From: Paramecium sonneborni
Lineage: Eukaryota > Ciliophora > Oligohymenophorea > Peniculida > Parameciidae
Direction of reading: 5' to 3'
Assembly: GCA_905182985.1 (NCBI GenBank)
Contig: CAJJDN010000078.1
Coordinates: 351,170 to 415,169, forward strand
Length of the DNA stretch: 64,000 bases
Shown: positions 24,335 through 34,757 of the stretch, in pieces
Layout: every line of letters begins with the position of its first letter
Numbering within the stretch: the stretch's first letter is position 1
Translations under genes and position numbers: made by a program
The notes under the pieces: generated by a model
The model's database searches: none
Told to the model about the DNA's origin: nothing
Seen by the model: only the letters and a program-made list of their open reading frames with translations

Positions 24335-25920
24335 ATGTATTTGGACAAGCAAATTGAAAGTTATATCTATAATACAGGACATATTATAGGAAAAGGTAGT
24401 TTTGGGTGCGTTTATAGAGGGATCGATCAAAATAATTAAAAAGAGGTAGCCATAAAAGTTGTCAAAAAGGCAAAGTTGTAAGGGTAAAATAAATAATTAT
24501 TTAAGAGAATCATATTCATTGAAGGCTTTAATAAATGAAATGACAATTTTGAAAAAACTACGTTCAAAAAATATAGTAAGATTGTTGGATATTTGTGAAA
24601 GTCAGTCAAATTATTACTTGATATAAGAACTTTGTAGATAGGGGGATTTGAAAAGGATTTTAAAACAAAAATAGCTTGAAGAATAAGAAGCAATTAGAAT
24701 TTTACATGATATTCTTTCTGGATACTAAATTTTATTAAAGAATGAGATTGTACATAGAGACATCAAACCTGCTAACATATTAAATTGCAATGGAATATAT
24801 AAACTTGGAGATTTTGGATTAGCAACTCAATTATAGAAATAGATGATGTTGAATTCACGTGTTGGAACACCATTATATATGAGTCCATAAGTTTAATAAA
24901 ATAGTAATTATTCGAATAAATGTGATATATGGTCAATTGGTATTCTATTTTATGAATGCTTGTATGGTGCAAGTAAATTAATTTATAATGATTAGCACCT
25001 TGGTTTCATGAAAAATCTTAGAAAATATTAAAAAATATTTATGAACAACCTCTTTCATTTCCATCAACACCATTTGTTAGTGATATCAGCAAATCATTCA
25101 TTAAAAAATGTTTAGAAATAAATGAAGAAGATAGAATAGATTGGATAGATATTTACAATCATAACTTATTTAGATAAATTCCATTTAAAATCTAAGGTTG
25201 TAATCCTCAATTAATTGTCACAAAAATTAGAAACATTATAAAAACAAGATAATTAAACATAAATTAATTAATTTAAAATAGTACACAGCAAAAGAAATTG
25301 AAAATTAGTGATCTTGAATTATTTTTATAATCTATAGATTAACAATTTACATCAGAAGATGCTGAATAGGTTTTTGATAAATTAAATCATAAAAATGAAG
25401 ATTCTATTCCATTTGAGTGTTTATTATTATGGTTCAGTTAAAATGATGTAAATAGATTAAATATAATAATAGATAATCTCACCTTAAGCTTAAGATAATG
25501 GTTCTCTTCTTTTAACATAAAATGATTAATCCATAGTTAATAACCTATTAAATTCATTAAGTATTCAAATTAGATTAAATTCGATTTCAATAATTGAAAT
25601 ATTGAAAGATGTAATTTATAATAATAATCATTTAGCTTAATGTTCATGATGATGAAGAAATAACTCTAAGTAAATTCGAACAAATTTTGTTTAAAATTGA
25701 TACTTAATTATCCAGAGCTGATATAATTACATTTTTTAGAAAAATTAATGAGGAAAACTTAAAAAGTATAAAAAAAGAAGAAATTTTAAAAATTTTTTAT
25801 GAAGAATCAGAATTAGATGATGCTGATCATGATGATTTTTCAATTTCACCAGTACACATACCAATATAAGGACCTGGTTAAAAATTGTTATCCTTTAAGA
25901 ATTTAGAAAGATTATCTTGA
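24335..25920 (+). CDS. Ser/Thr protein kinase with long helical C-terminus
   Basis: ATG 24335-24337 begins MYLDKQIESYIYNTGHIIGK. Motifs in order: GKGSFGCVY, EVAIKVVKK, a hinge LIQELC, EIVHRDIKPANIL, LGDFGLATQL, VGTPLYMSPQ, CDIWSIGILFYEC, YGATPWF. The catalytic residues (Lys, HRD, DFG) are intact. The usual APE Glu is Gln (codon TAA). Four introns of 22-25 nt are supported by frame. After about residue 280 comes a helical region (ISDLELFLQSIDQQFTSEDA, ITLSKFEQILFKIDTQLSRA, INEENLKSIKKEEILKIFYE) that is spaced like degenerate EF-hands without clear Ca-binding loops. It stops at TGA 25918-25920, roughly 490 residues. Confidence 0.9.
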
Positions 25921-25959
25921 TTACTTTTTTGTTTGATATGACTAATTTTCTTTTAAAAA

Positions 25960-25988
25960 AAATAATAATAATAATAATAATAATAATA
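25960..25988. repeat. AAT trinucleotide microsatellite
   Basis: About nine tandem AAT/ATA units lie in the short 3' spacer between the kinase stop (25920) and the end of the convergent trichocyst gene (26011). Confidence 0.9.
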
Positions 25989-26010
25989 TTTTGGATATAA
26001 TTGTATGAAA

Positions 26011-27220
26011 TCACTCTGATAATTTGGAATTGATGTATTCAATTAATCTATCAACTATATCTATTTCAGTTTATCTATAATATTATAATATTAATTATAT
26101 ACCTGCTAACTTTTTAATTGCTATATTCTGAATCTTCTAATTCATTAATTTAAATAGCATCTTAAATGTTTAATTGTGTAACTTCAACTAAAGCATTTGA
26201 AATATTAATTAATCCATCTAATTCATTTAATCTTGATTAGATTTCTTTAAGTCTATTATTTGCAGTAGCTAAAGAGACTTATAAAGTTTATTTTTCATTT
26301 CTCAAATCATCACCTAATCTAGTTAAATTTTCAACCTATTTATATATAATTATATATATTTACTTAAGTTTTATGATTGGATTCTAATTAATCTTAGCCT
26401 TCTTGGAGTGCAGTGATCAAACGAGCAACTAAACTTAGAACATTATTTAATGTTTCTGGGTTAACTTTAGTAGTCATTTCAGCTAATCCTTCAATGATAG
26501 GTTAGAATAAAGTTAATGAACTCTTTTTAGTGTGAGCTTCTAATATTTCTTTAATTTTTTAAAAGTTTTCTTTAGTTTAGAGGAGATTGCTCTTTGTATC
26601 TTAACTAAAATTGTATATTAAAAATAAGAAATACGTAAGTTATATTAAAGATGCTCCTTCACCTCTTAAATTCATTAATAATCTTTAAGCTTCTTTACAT
26701 GCTAAAATGGCATCACTATAATCAGAATATTTGGTAGCAAAATCAGCATTTTCAGCATCAAGTCTAGATTAAGCATCACCACTTCCTCTACTGTTTCTAT
26801 CTAAAGCAGCTTAATCTATAAAATTATTATAATATTAAAATAATTACCCTCTTTTACTCTTGTTTAAAGAGTTGTCAATTCGCTATTTAAACTTGATTAC
26901 TCTTATCTTTGATTGTCTAAATCACTTTCTGCTTATTCTAGAGTAGCTTATAATTTAGCTAAATCAACTTGACTTCTACGAGTGAAAGTAGCATTTTCTT
27001 AATCTTATAATTAAGTAAGTGCAATAAGTTCATCTTTAATTTATTATAAGAGTTATTTCAACTCATTCAGGGAACCACCAGTCTTCATATTCACACTTAT
27101 TAAATTCACCATAGACTTTCCAAAAGGATGATCTCCATATTAAGAAAGTCTTTCTGACATCTCTGTTATGGTTGTAGCATATGTCAATGCAATCAAGGCT
27201 AACACAAGAATGTGCTTCAT
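26011..27220 (-). CDS. Trichocyst matrix protein family member
   Basis: ATG 27218-27220 encodes a signal peptide (MKHILVLALIALTYA), then TEMSERLSQYGDHPFGKSMV and a Gly-Gly-Ser turn before LNELKQLLQQIKDELIAL. The rest is coiled coil (TRRSQVDLAKLQATLEQAES, SSLNSELTTLK, NLTRLGDDLRNEKQTLQVSL), ending ...IDIVDRLIEYINSKLSE at TGA 26011-26013. Four or more AT-rich introns interrupt it (near 26075, 26335, 26600 and 26815). Signal peptide, H/D-P-F-G-K motif and heptads match the trichocyst matrix family. It is the second of three family members in 9 kb. Confidence 0.88.
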
Positions 27221-27421
27221 TATTTTTTAATTTAATATTATTTTTCAAAAAACGAATATAATTATGTATTTAATAAAAAATCTGAATTTTCTTCTTTAAA
27301 TAGACTATCTCATTAATTAAAGACAAAAATGTTATTAGTTTTCAAAAACTCTTCTAATTAGTTTAAAAAAAGTTGAAATTTATTAAAAATATAGCGACGA
27401 ATATTATTCAAATATAAAATT

Positions 27422-28117
27422 TCAGAAGCTCATAAAAAGTTCTAATTCATCTTCTTCATGCTATTATATTTTAAATAATTTTAAAATAGGATTCTCATCT
27501 GAATTAAACACAGCCTACAACTTTATGAATTCTTCTTTATATTCTTCATAAGCTTGACTGTTTGCTAATGATAAGACATTTGGTTCTCTGTGTAAAATTG
27601 AATACCATGATTATAGCAATTCTAAGAGACTATACTATTAAATAGCATATGATTCATTGATTGTTGGTGTGCATAATCTCATATTTGGATATATATGGGG
27701 ATGCTTAAGGGGAATTAAGGATCGAAATGAAGGAGCAGCATATGGAAAATTTTCAGGGAATTTTAGGAGAAAACTATAGTTTCCCCCTTCATACAAAGTA
27801 TCAATTTTGCCTTTCATAATAATAATTAATATGTGGTTTAGTATATTATCTTCTACTTTTAATTAGTAAACTTTAATATGAGTTAATCCTTTTGAATAAA
27901 ATTCTTTAAGTTCATTAGATATTCTCGCCTATGCCGTATATAATAACTTTTATCCTTTAAAATCTAATTAGAGAATTTCTAAAAGTTATTATTTGTATTC
28001 ATGTAAATCTACATCTTTTTATTTGATCAATTCTGTTATATTGACAACCAAATCAGTTTATTCTTATAAGAATTTATCTAAATTCTTTAAATAAAGTTCT
28101 TGTTATGATTGTTACAT
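27422..28117 (-). CDS. Ubiquitin-conjugating E2-like (UBC domain) protein
   Basis: The C-terminal half is a UBC fold: RISNELKEFYSKGLTHIKVY, KIDTLYEGGNYSFLLKFPEN, FPYAAPSFRSLIPLKHPHIY, PNMRLCTPTINESYAIQQYS, then LLELLQSWYSILHREPN and ending at TGA 27422-27424. YEGG-x-Y-x-F-x-L-x-F-P-x-x-F-P-Y-x-x-P is the E2 core. The HPN motif reads HPH and a Cys (RLC) sits where the active-site Cys is expected. The N-terminal region before the UBC domain is coiled coil (EMQQSQQELYLKNLDKF). The start at 28115-28117 is the first clear ATG, but the frame is open further upstream, so the N-terminus is uncertain. Confidence 0.75.
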
Positions 28118-28348
28118 CTCGAAAAAATAAAATTTCTTTAAATAATTTTGTATTAGAATTTTAATTAGGTTTTTATATTTCCTCAATATAATTAAAGTTA
28201 AAAGGTATTTTTTGATTGAAATCTAAATATGCCTAATCTCTTAAAATTTATTGCGATATAAAATATATTTATTTAATTAGAATACTATTAGATGAAATTT
28301 ATAATTTCTGATATGTTAGAGAATAAAATAAAAAAGAAAATTAGTAAA

Positions 28349-28543
28349 ATGAAATGGAGATTTAAAAATGAAAATAGGTATAAATAACTAGAAAGAAGAG
28401 GTCTAATGGTTTTAAAGGTAGGAATGAGCAGATTTAAAGATTATGTGGATGAGAATTATTAAACAATTAAATTTTTTAAATCCGTTTGTATATGGTAATG
28501 TGCAATAAATTCAAAACGGCTAATTGATGAAAGATGTAAATGA
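28349..28543 (+). CDS. Possible small ORF
   Basis: A 64-codon frame runs from ATG 28349-28351 to TGA 28541-28543 (MKWRFKNENRYKQLERRGL...). It is basic and unspliced, and sits 28 bp upstream of the third trichocyst gene on the same strand. No family is recognised. It could instead be 5' flank of that gene. Confidence 0.25.
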
Positions 28544-28571
28544 AAAAAATGAGAAGATAATATTTAATTTA

Positions 28572-29806
28572 ATGAAAGCAATATTGTTATTAGTTCTTGC
28601 ATGCACAGCATTAGCAACAACAGAGACAGAATACATTTAATTGATTCATAAGATTGATGCAACACCATTTGGAAGAACATTATTTGATACAATTTATTTG
28701 TAATTAGAAACAGGAGATCCCTTAGACAGATTACTAAATACCTTATCAGACTTAGAAGATAGATATTAATAAGAATAAAGAGAAGATGATGCTGAGAATA
28801 GAGAATTCTAAGATTCATGCAACGTTGACATTTCAGCCTATGATAAAGACATTGCCAACACAGATTCAGAAAGAATCTCTATGGAAGCAAGACTTGAAGG
28901 TGATTTATATCCAAGAAGAGCAATTATTACTGGATTAGTCACAGCAAAGAAAGCAGAAGTCAAGGGTATTAAATGAGTTAATATATTTGTAGGTTATTAA
29001 AAAGAAATAGATGAATTAGATGCTGAAAGAGCTGCTTAACATTAAGAATTTGAAGAAATCGCTGCTGATCATAACACTGCAATTGCTGTTTTGACTGAAG
29101 CAAGAAATATTATTAAAGCAAATGTTGAAGCTACATCATCATTAGTTTAAAAGAAGGCTACTTAATAAGTTAAAGAAATTTCATAAGATCATATTTCATT
29201 ATTCTAAAAACATATTAAAGAATCATAAAGAAAATTATCACATTCTAAACACATGTTGAGATATGTTCCTGTTATGAAATTGTTGAGTTAAATTGCAAGC
29301 AAAGCTAAGTTTGATGATAGCACTATTTAAAAGTAAAATACTAATTAAATTTCTTAGGGTTATTGATCTCTTCGATAAATTAATTAATGAAGTTAGTGAT
29401 TCATTGAGTTTATAAAGATTTGCAGAAGACAAGAGAGTTGAAAATTATAATAAAACTAGAAAATTCTTAGTTATTGCTCTTACAGTTGCTGGATCAGAAT
29501 TAGCTAATGCTGAAAGTGATTTTGCAAGTGTTTCAGATATCATCAGATAAGTTGAAGCTTCTTTGGAAAATACCAATTAAAGACTTGAATTACTTCATGA
29601 AAGAAGAACAGATAGATGGACCTAATGTGAAGAAGCTGCCAAAGATTATGCTGATGCTAGATCTGCTAGGTAATGATATTTAATTAAATTAACAAAGAGA
29701 TGCAGATAGACAAGTTGTTTCTGATACAATTGGTTTAGTCAATAAAGCCTTAAGAACTCTTAGAGAATAACTTGCCTTAAGACAAGCTGCTGGAGATAAG
29801 ATTTGA
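28572..29806 (+). CDS. Trichocyst matrix protein family member
   Basis: ATG 28572-28574 encodes a signal peptide (MKAILLLVLACTALATTETE), then LIHKIDATPFGRTLFDTIYL, LDRLLNTLSDLEDRYQQEQR and the short Cys motif DSCNVDISAYDKDIANT. A long coiled coil follows (KEIDELDAERAAQHQEFEE, SASKHML-type helices, SLENTNQRLELLHERRTDRW), ending ...LRTLREQLALRQAAGDKI at TGA 29804-29806. Three introns are well supported by frame (about 27 nt at 28973, 25 nt at 29333, 28 nt at 29670). The T-P-F-G-R-x-L motif matches H-P-F-G-K in the neighbouring paralog. Role: processed secretory-granule matrix protein. Confidence 0.92.
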
Positions 29807-29837
29807 TAAATATGAAAAGCATCGATTAATATTAATA

Positions 29838-30221
29838 ATGAATTAATACCCTCATTCGTATTCGCCGATTATAAAACAAAAGCATCGATTGATAGTTCAA
29901 CAATTAAGATTGAAATCAGTGACTGTGGATGCAAGAAGAACGTTTGTGCTTTCCAATCCTCATTCAAGGAAATAGATTCTCTCTCCTCTTGCAAAAAAAA
30001 GATCTGAGCCATTGAATTTTTGTATAAATGGGAAAGGTTAAATAGAATGTTCTCATCCTCAGAAGATAAAGAGAAAGAGAAATAACAATTCTGAGTATTA
30101 AGCAGCTGCTACTTATTATGCTGGAACACCATTTACATAGAGGAATAAAGTATGTGATACAAGAGTTGAGTCTATGTTTTGTATTAGAAAATACGAGCTA
30201 TTAAAAAAATAGTTGAAATGA
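29838..30221 (+). CDS. Basic hypothetical protein, single exon
   Basis: ATG 29838-29840 to TGA 30219-30221 is open throughout (127 codons) only under the Gln code. It begins MNQYPHSYSPIIKQKHRL and contains SVTVDARRTFVLSNPHSRK, a stretch GKGQIECSHPQKIKRKRNNN (possible nuclear signal) and YYAGTPFTQRNKVCDTRV. It sits 32 bp after the trichocyst gene and 27 bp before UBA3, all on the plus strand. No family is recognised. The basic clusters suggest a nucleic-acid-associated role (inference). Confidence 0.6.
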
Positions 30222-30247
30222 TAAGTTTTACTAAATTAAATAAAAAA

Positions 30248-31517
30248 ATGAATTCTATCTTAAATACTTATAGTCCATTATCTAAAGAATTATATAATGA
30301 ATATCGTGGAGAAGTGATGAGAGATGCTCTCTCTACATAAAAAGTGTTAGTGATAGGAGCAGGAGGATTGGGTTGTGAGATTCTAAAGTGTTTGGCATTG
30401 AGTGGAATAAAAGAGATTCATGTAATAGATTTGGACACAATAGATTTGACAAATTTAAATAGATAATTCTTATTTAGAATGAAAGATGTAGGAAAATATA
30501 AGGCAGAAGTGGCAGCTGAATTTATAATGAAAAGGATACCCTCCTGTAAAGTTATACCTTACACAAAAAAAGTAGATTTTTAAATGTCATTTTTAGATTT
30601 AAGAATTCGGTATAGGTTTTTATTAAGAGTTTTCAGTGATAATAGCTGGTTTAGATAATATTGAAGCTAGGAGATGGATAAATAGAGTGGTTATTTAAAT
30701 GGTTGAGAGAGATGAGAATGAGAAAGTGATAGATGGCAGTCGTCATTATTTAATAGATGGAGGAACAGAAGGTTTAAATGGATAAGCAAGAGTAATATCT
30801 CCATTTGAATCAGCTTGTTATGAATGCACACTTAGTTAATTACCAAAACAATTATAATATTAAATGTGTACAATAGCATCCACTCCTAGACTTCCTGAAC
30901 ATTGCATTGCTTATGTTTATGAAGTATTATGGTAGAAAGAGTAACCTGATGTTAAATTAGACAAAGACAATTTCGATCATATGAATTGGATATATTAGAA
31001 AGCACTTGAAAGAGCTAAGTAATTTAATATAGAAGGAGTCACCTATAAATTAACATTAGGAGTTGTTAAGAATATTATTCCTGCTGTTGCTTCCACAAAT
31101 GCACTTATAGCTTCTATATGTACTGTTGAATGTATTAAAATATTGACCGGAAATGGCAGTCAATTAAATAATTATATTTAATGGTATGGTCAAAACCATC
31201 AAACAGGAGTTGGCATTAATGTAATATAATAAGAAAGATTGGATGAATGCACTGAATGTTCTATTTAATAATTGTAAATCAAAGTCAAACGAACAGATCA
31301 GTTGTCTATTCTATTAACTCTACTACCTCCAGAGATAGAACTTTATTGTAATGGACAAACATTGATAACAAACAATAATCTGAGGAAATAAGGATTTGCA
31401 CATCTCTTGGTTAAAACATTTTAAGAATTGATAGAATCAAAAATCATTTATGAAAATTCTGTTCTTAAAGCTATTGATAAAAATAAAACCATTAATGTGA
31501 GAATTCAATATGAATGA
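30248..31517 (+). CDS. UBA3: NEDD8-activating enzyme E1 catalytic subunit
   Basis: ATG 30248-30250 begins [19 protein letters not shown]. An adenylation domain has [40 protein letters not shown], then [12 protein letters not shown] 25-nt intron near 30572 restores [20 protein letters not shown] and ARRWINRVV. The catalytic-Cys region reads [20 protein letters not shown]. The conserved [20 protein letters not shown] follows, then a C-terminal ubiquitin-fold-like part ([19 protein letters not shown]) and TGA 31515-31517. About 414 residues, close to the usual UBA3 size (about 440). It works with APPBP1 to activate NEDD8 for cullin modification. The APPBP1 partner gene is not in this window. Confidence 0.95.
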
Positions 31518-31544
31518 ATGATGTATCAATATTAAATAAATAAA

Positions 31545-32882
31545 TCAAATTTCATATCCTGGCATACCTTTATAATCTATGAAATCCATCATTGCACACA
31601 TATCTCCTACACTTCCTATCATCAAACTAAATGGTTGATCTGATACTCCAATCATGTATCTATCATTAAATGGAAAATTCTTTATTTCATTATAAACATA
31701 AACATTTTTCTTATATTATAAAAATTAATAAGCATATTTTCTGTGTTTCTCATTTCCCATTAATCTATATAATTGCATAAATCCATAACTATTTCCTGGT
31801 ATTCCATGACACAACCCAAATCCTTTCTTTATCATTCCAAATTTGTAAAGGTTTTCACTCATATGTATTGCTGCATCCAAATAATCTTATTTATTAAATA
31901 TCTAATATGCTTTAAGAAGTGGAGCTATTGCGCCCGGTATTCCATGACAAAATTAATATAGTTTTAAATTATTTAAGTTTTAAGCTGAAGATGGAATATT
32001 ACCATTTTAATAATATAATTTAATTAACTAATCCAATGTTTTCTAAATTGAATCTAACATCTCCAAAAGTCCCTATTCATCTTTTAAATGAAAATATTCT
32101 TTGCATTATTCATAACTCAATAACAGCATTTAAATTACTCCCAAAATCCCATGAGCTGCCCCAAAATATGATCTATTATGAAAATCACATTTCATTACAC
32201 CCTTACCTGAAAATTTACAAATTATCTAACATAATGTATGAATATGAGAAGATAGATCCAATTAATATGGATCTTATTCATTTGAATATTTCTTATGTAA
32301 CCTTAATAAAGTGTAAAGGTAGCCTGGGATGCCATACAATAATTCTTATTCTTATTTTTCTGGTTCAGCAACTATCGTACCAAAGTTTATAAGAGCTTCC
32401 ATAGTACATTTCTTAAAATTCTCTTTGTCTTTCATATAATAAAACAATTCAGCCCCCAATAAATAAATTGTTGAATTGCTCATAAAAAATGATATATCTG
32501 TATCCTTTTTTATTTAAGCCTACAAAGCCTAATATTATCTTAATGCTAATTGTAAAGCTGTTTCAGGATTATAAAATTCTGAAAACTCTTAATCTGTCAA
32601 TCCTTTTGTACATCTTTATTACATATCTGGACTTAATCCCTTAACAAATTCATAGATTCTCAAATACAAATATAGATATCCTCCTGCTCCACAAAATACA
32701 CTTAAATCAATTCTTTCTTTTTATTTTTTAGAACATTTATCAGTGATACATCCAATAGGTACATTCACTCTAAACTCCTTATATTCCGTTATAAATTATT
32801 CAAACACATTTTCTATGTGATTCTCATCTGGAATAGGATTTGTCAAATGAAATTAAGTATATCTTAAATTCTGCGCTTACAT
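31545..32882 (-). CDS. LanC-like protein (LANCL family)
   Basis: An intronless frame of 445 codons from ATG 32880-32882 (MQAQNLRYTQFHLTNPIPDE) to TGA 31545-31547. Repeated barrel motifs appear: DLSVFCGAGGYLYLYLRIYE, ELLYGIPGYLYTLLRLHK, SYFGAAHGILGVIQMLLLSY, YQFCHGIPGAIAPLLKAYQI and FGLCHGIPGNSYGFMQLYR. The two CHG motifs match the zinc-binding Cys-Cys-His set of LanC/LANCL proteins. Eukaryotic LANCLs bind glutathione and add it to dehydroamino acids; that activity is inferred from family. It converges with UBA3, with 27 bp between the stops. Confidence 0.92.
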
Positions 32883-32983
32883 TATAAATTAATATTTAAT
32901 TTATCAATTTATTTATTAATATTCAAATTAATATCATATAAAGTTGTTTATAAACATTATATAATAAAAAGTTCAAAAAAATA

Positions 32984-33446
32984 TCATTAAAACAAACGGA
33001 TTTTATAAATTGCGTAGAGTTTTCCAAATATCGCTAGTAGACAAAATATATAGATGAGTTAAACAAAACCAAATTAATTATTACATTAATAAGATTCAGA
33101 AAAGCAATTAGAATATTTATATAACCTTATTTAATAAAAATGAATTATACCAATAGATATCCATAATGATAGAAATCCCCATACCTATTGAAAGAAAATT
33201 TACCTATTGAGTATTCCATTTTTTTAGTTAATAAGGAATTGTCAAAAAAACCAAAATCAAACCAAAAAAATCACATCTAGAAAAAGCTATGTTTAATGTT
33301 ATCAATCCTATTAAAGCTAATAAAAGCTTAAACTATTGATTATTAGCAATTTGATGGAAATTTAAACCTAAATCATCAGGTTCTGTTAGCTCATGATTAA
33401 AGAAATTAAAGGCATCAATAAAATTATTCTAAATTGTATAATCCAT
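32984..33446 (-). CDS. Small four-helix membrane protein
   Basis: ATG 33444-33446 begins MDYTIQNNFIDAFNFFNHEL. Membrane segments follow: FKLLLALIGLITLNIAFSR, FFGLILVFLTIPYQL, FLSIGMGISIIMDIYWL and VQLIYIFCLLAIFGKLYAIY. A 25-nt intron near 33128 restores frame before the last helix. It stops at TGA 32984-32986, about 145 residues. The size, four helices and the LSIG-x(5)-MDI pattern faintly resemble AGTRAP-type proteins, but this is a weak comparison. It lies upstream of the LanC-like gene on the same strand. Confidence 0.6.
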
Positions 33447-33900
33447 CTAAATTGAATTAGTCTATTTTAGTTATATATGATTGATAGTTGTGTTTTAATC
33501 TTGTTAAGCAGGAAAATATTGCTATTACGAGAATGGCTATATCAATAATTTCTATTATGATTTATGTTATTCGCTGGTTGCTAGTTAGTTCTAACTCAAT
33601 ATTTTACTATTTGAAAAATTGTTTTGTTATTTATTTGCCTATTCTTAAACCATTTAATGGGTTAAATAGATAGGGATTTAAGGAAATTAGGAATGAGCAT
33701 TTTTTTAACCTGATTATAAAAATTATGATTAACAAATTGATTATTATTAAGATTCCTTATAATTGAGACTCTTAAAATTTATAGAGGAATTATTATTGTA
33801 GAGCTATTTCATGAAAAACAATTTTTTCTTTAGTTATTTAATTTCATCTAAATATTAGTTAATACAGTTTTCAAAATAGGAAATTTAAAATGTTATTTAT
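33447..33900. other. Intergenic, nothing assigned
   Basis: A 454-bp stretch between two minus-strand genes. A plus-strand frame of about 60 codons (33488-33673) is Ile/Tyr-rich without motifs and is probably chance. No RNA gene was recognised. Confidence 0.4.
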
Positions 33901-34736
33901 TCATTCTAAAATATTTAAGATAATAAGTAATACCCAATCTTTTACATATTATATTTTCATTATAATTTCTCCAACATTTTCAAAGAGGATTTTTTCTAAT
34001 TTTTCAAATTCAAAATTTAAGTCCTTTTGAATAAGGATTTTACCTATAGATTGTTTTTCTAATTTGTGAATTTCAATTAACTCAATGGAAAAATTTATTT
34101 ATTGAAGAACTTATTGAAGAGAATAATAAAAAATGTCTCCCCAAACAGGAAATTCACAATTCAGACTAGGTTTACTGAGTCTTTCAATACCATCTTAAGA
34201 CTCATTGCATTGAATGACAACTTCAATTTATTTGGCAGCTTTCATAACATCATCTTGAGAATGATAAAATGAACTAAGACATCCTGATTGCAAGGTAAGT
34301 ATAAATTGAGAACAATTAGTTTAAGTGAACTTAGATTTAATATCTTCTTATTGGATTCTGAATTTTTTGATTTTAATTTCATTTTATTTGATTTCTTCTT
34401 TGAGATTAGATTCTTTGTTAAGATAACCATGTGTAAATTCATCTTTAGATATCTTTTAATCTTAATTGGTATTGAGTTCATTGAAAATCTCTTAGATCAA
34501 CTGTTGATCACAACCTTTTCTTTTGAGATGCAATTCTATTTCAGCCAAAGATAACCATCCACTTTAATCAATATCTAAAGCTTTGAATTCTGTTTCAATT
34601 TCTCGAAATCGTGCTATTGATCAAATTTATTAACTTGAATACATTAATCAAAGCTAGGGTCTGGATTAGTAGCTGGATAATTTTCTAATTTTTCAACGAC
34701 CATTCTTTGTGGACTAATATAAACTTGTCTTTACAT
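33901..34736 (-). CDS. EF-hand protein with C2-like C-terminus
   Basis: ATG 34734-34736 begins MQRQVYISPQRMVVEKLENY. A 29-nt intron near 34613-34641 joins FDQ to REIETEFKALDIDQSGWLSL. The first EF loop, DIDQSGWLSLAE, has the canonical D-x-D-x-S-G-x-L-x-x-x-E ligands. The second, NTNQDQKISKDE, is also plausible. After a charged helix the C-terminal 130 residues read like a C2/beta-sandwich domain (KPSLNCEFPVWGDIFYYSLQ, FSIELIEIHKLEKQSIGKIL). It stops at TGA 33901-33903, about 265 residues. Probable Ca-responsive protein. It diverges from the coiled-coil gene at 34758 with only 21 bp between ATGs. Confidence 0.72.
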
Positions 34737-34757
34737 TTTAATTAAATAAATAAAAAA

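Noticed and set aside
24436..24972. Two minus-strand ORFs of 66-85 codons
   Set aside because: They are antisense shadows of the Ser/Thr kinase catalytic domain on the plus strand.
32984..33446. AGTRAP gene name for the small membrane protein
   Set aside because: The resemblance is limited to helix count and a short Gly/Asp pattern; not enough for a name.
34288..34554. Plus-strand ORF of 88 codons
   Set aside because: Antisense to the EF-hand coding region with canonical loop residues on the minus strand.
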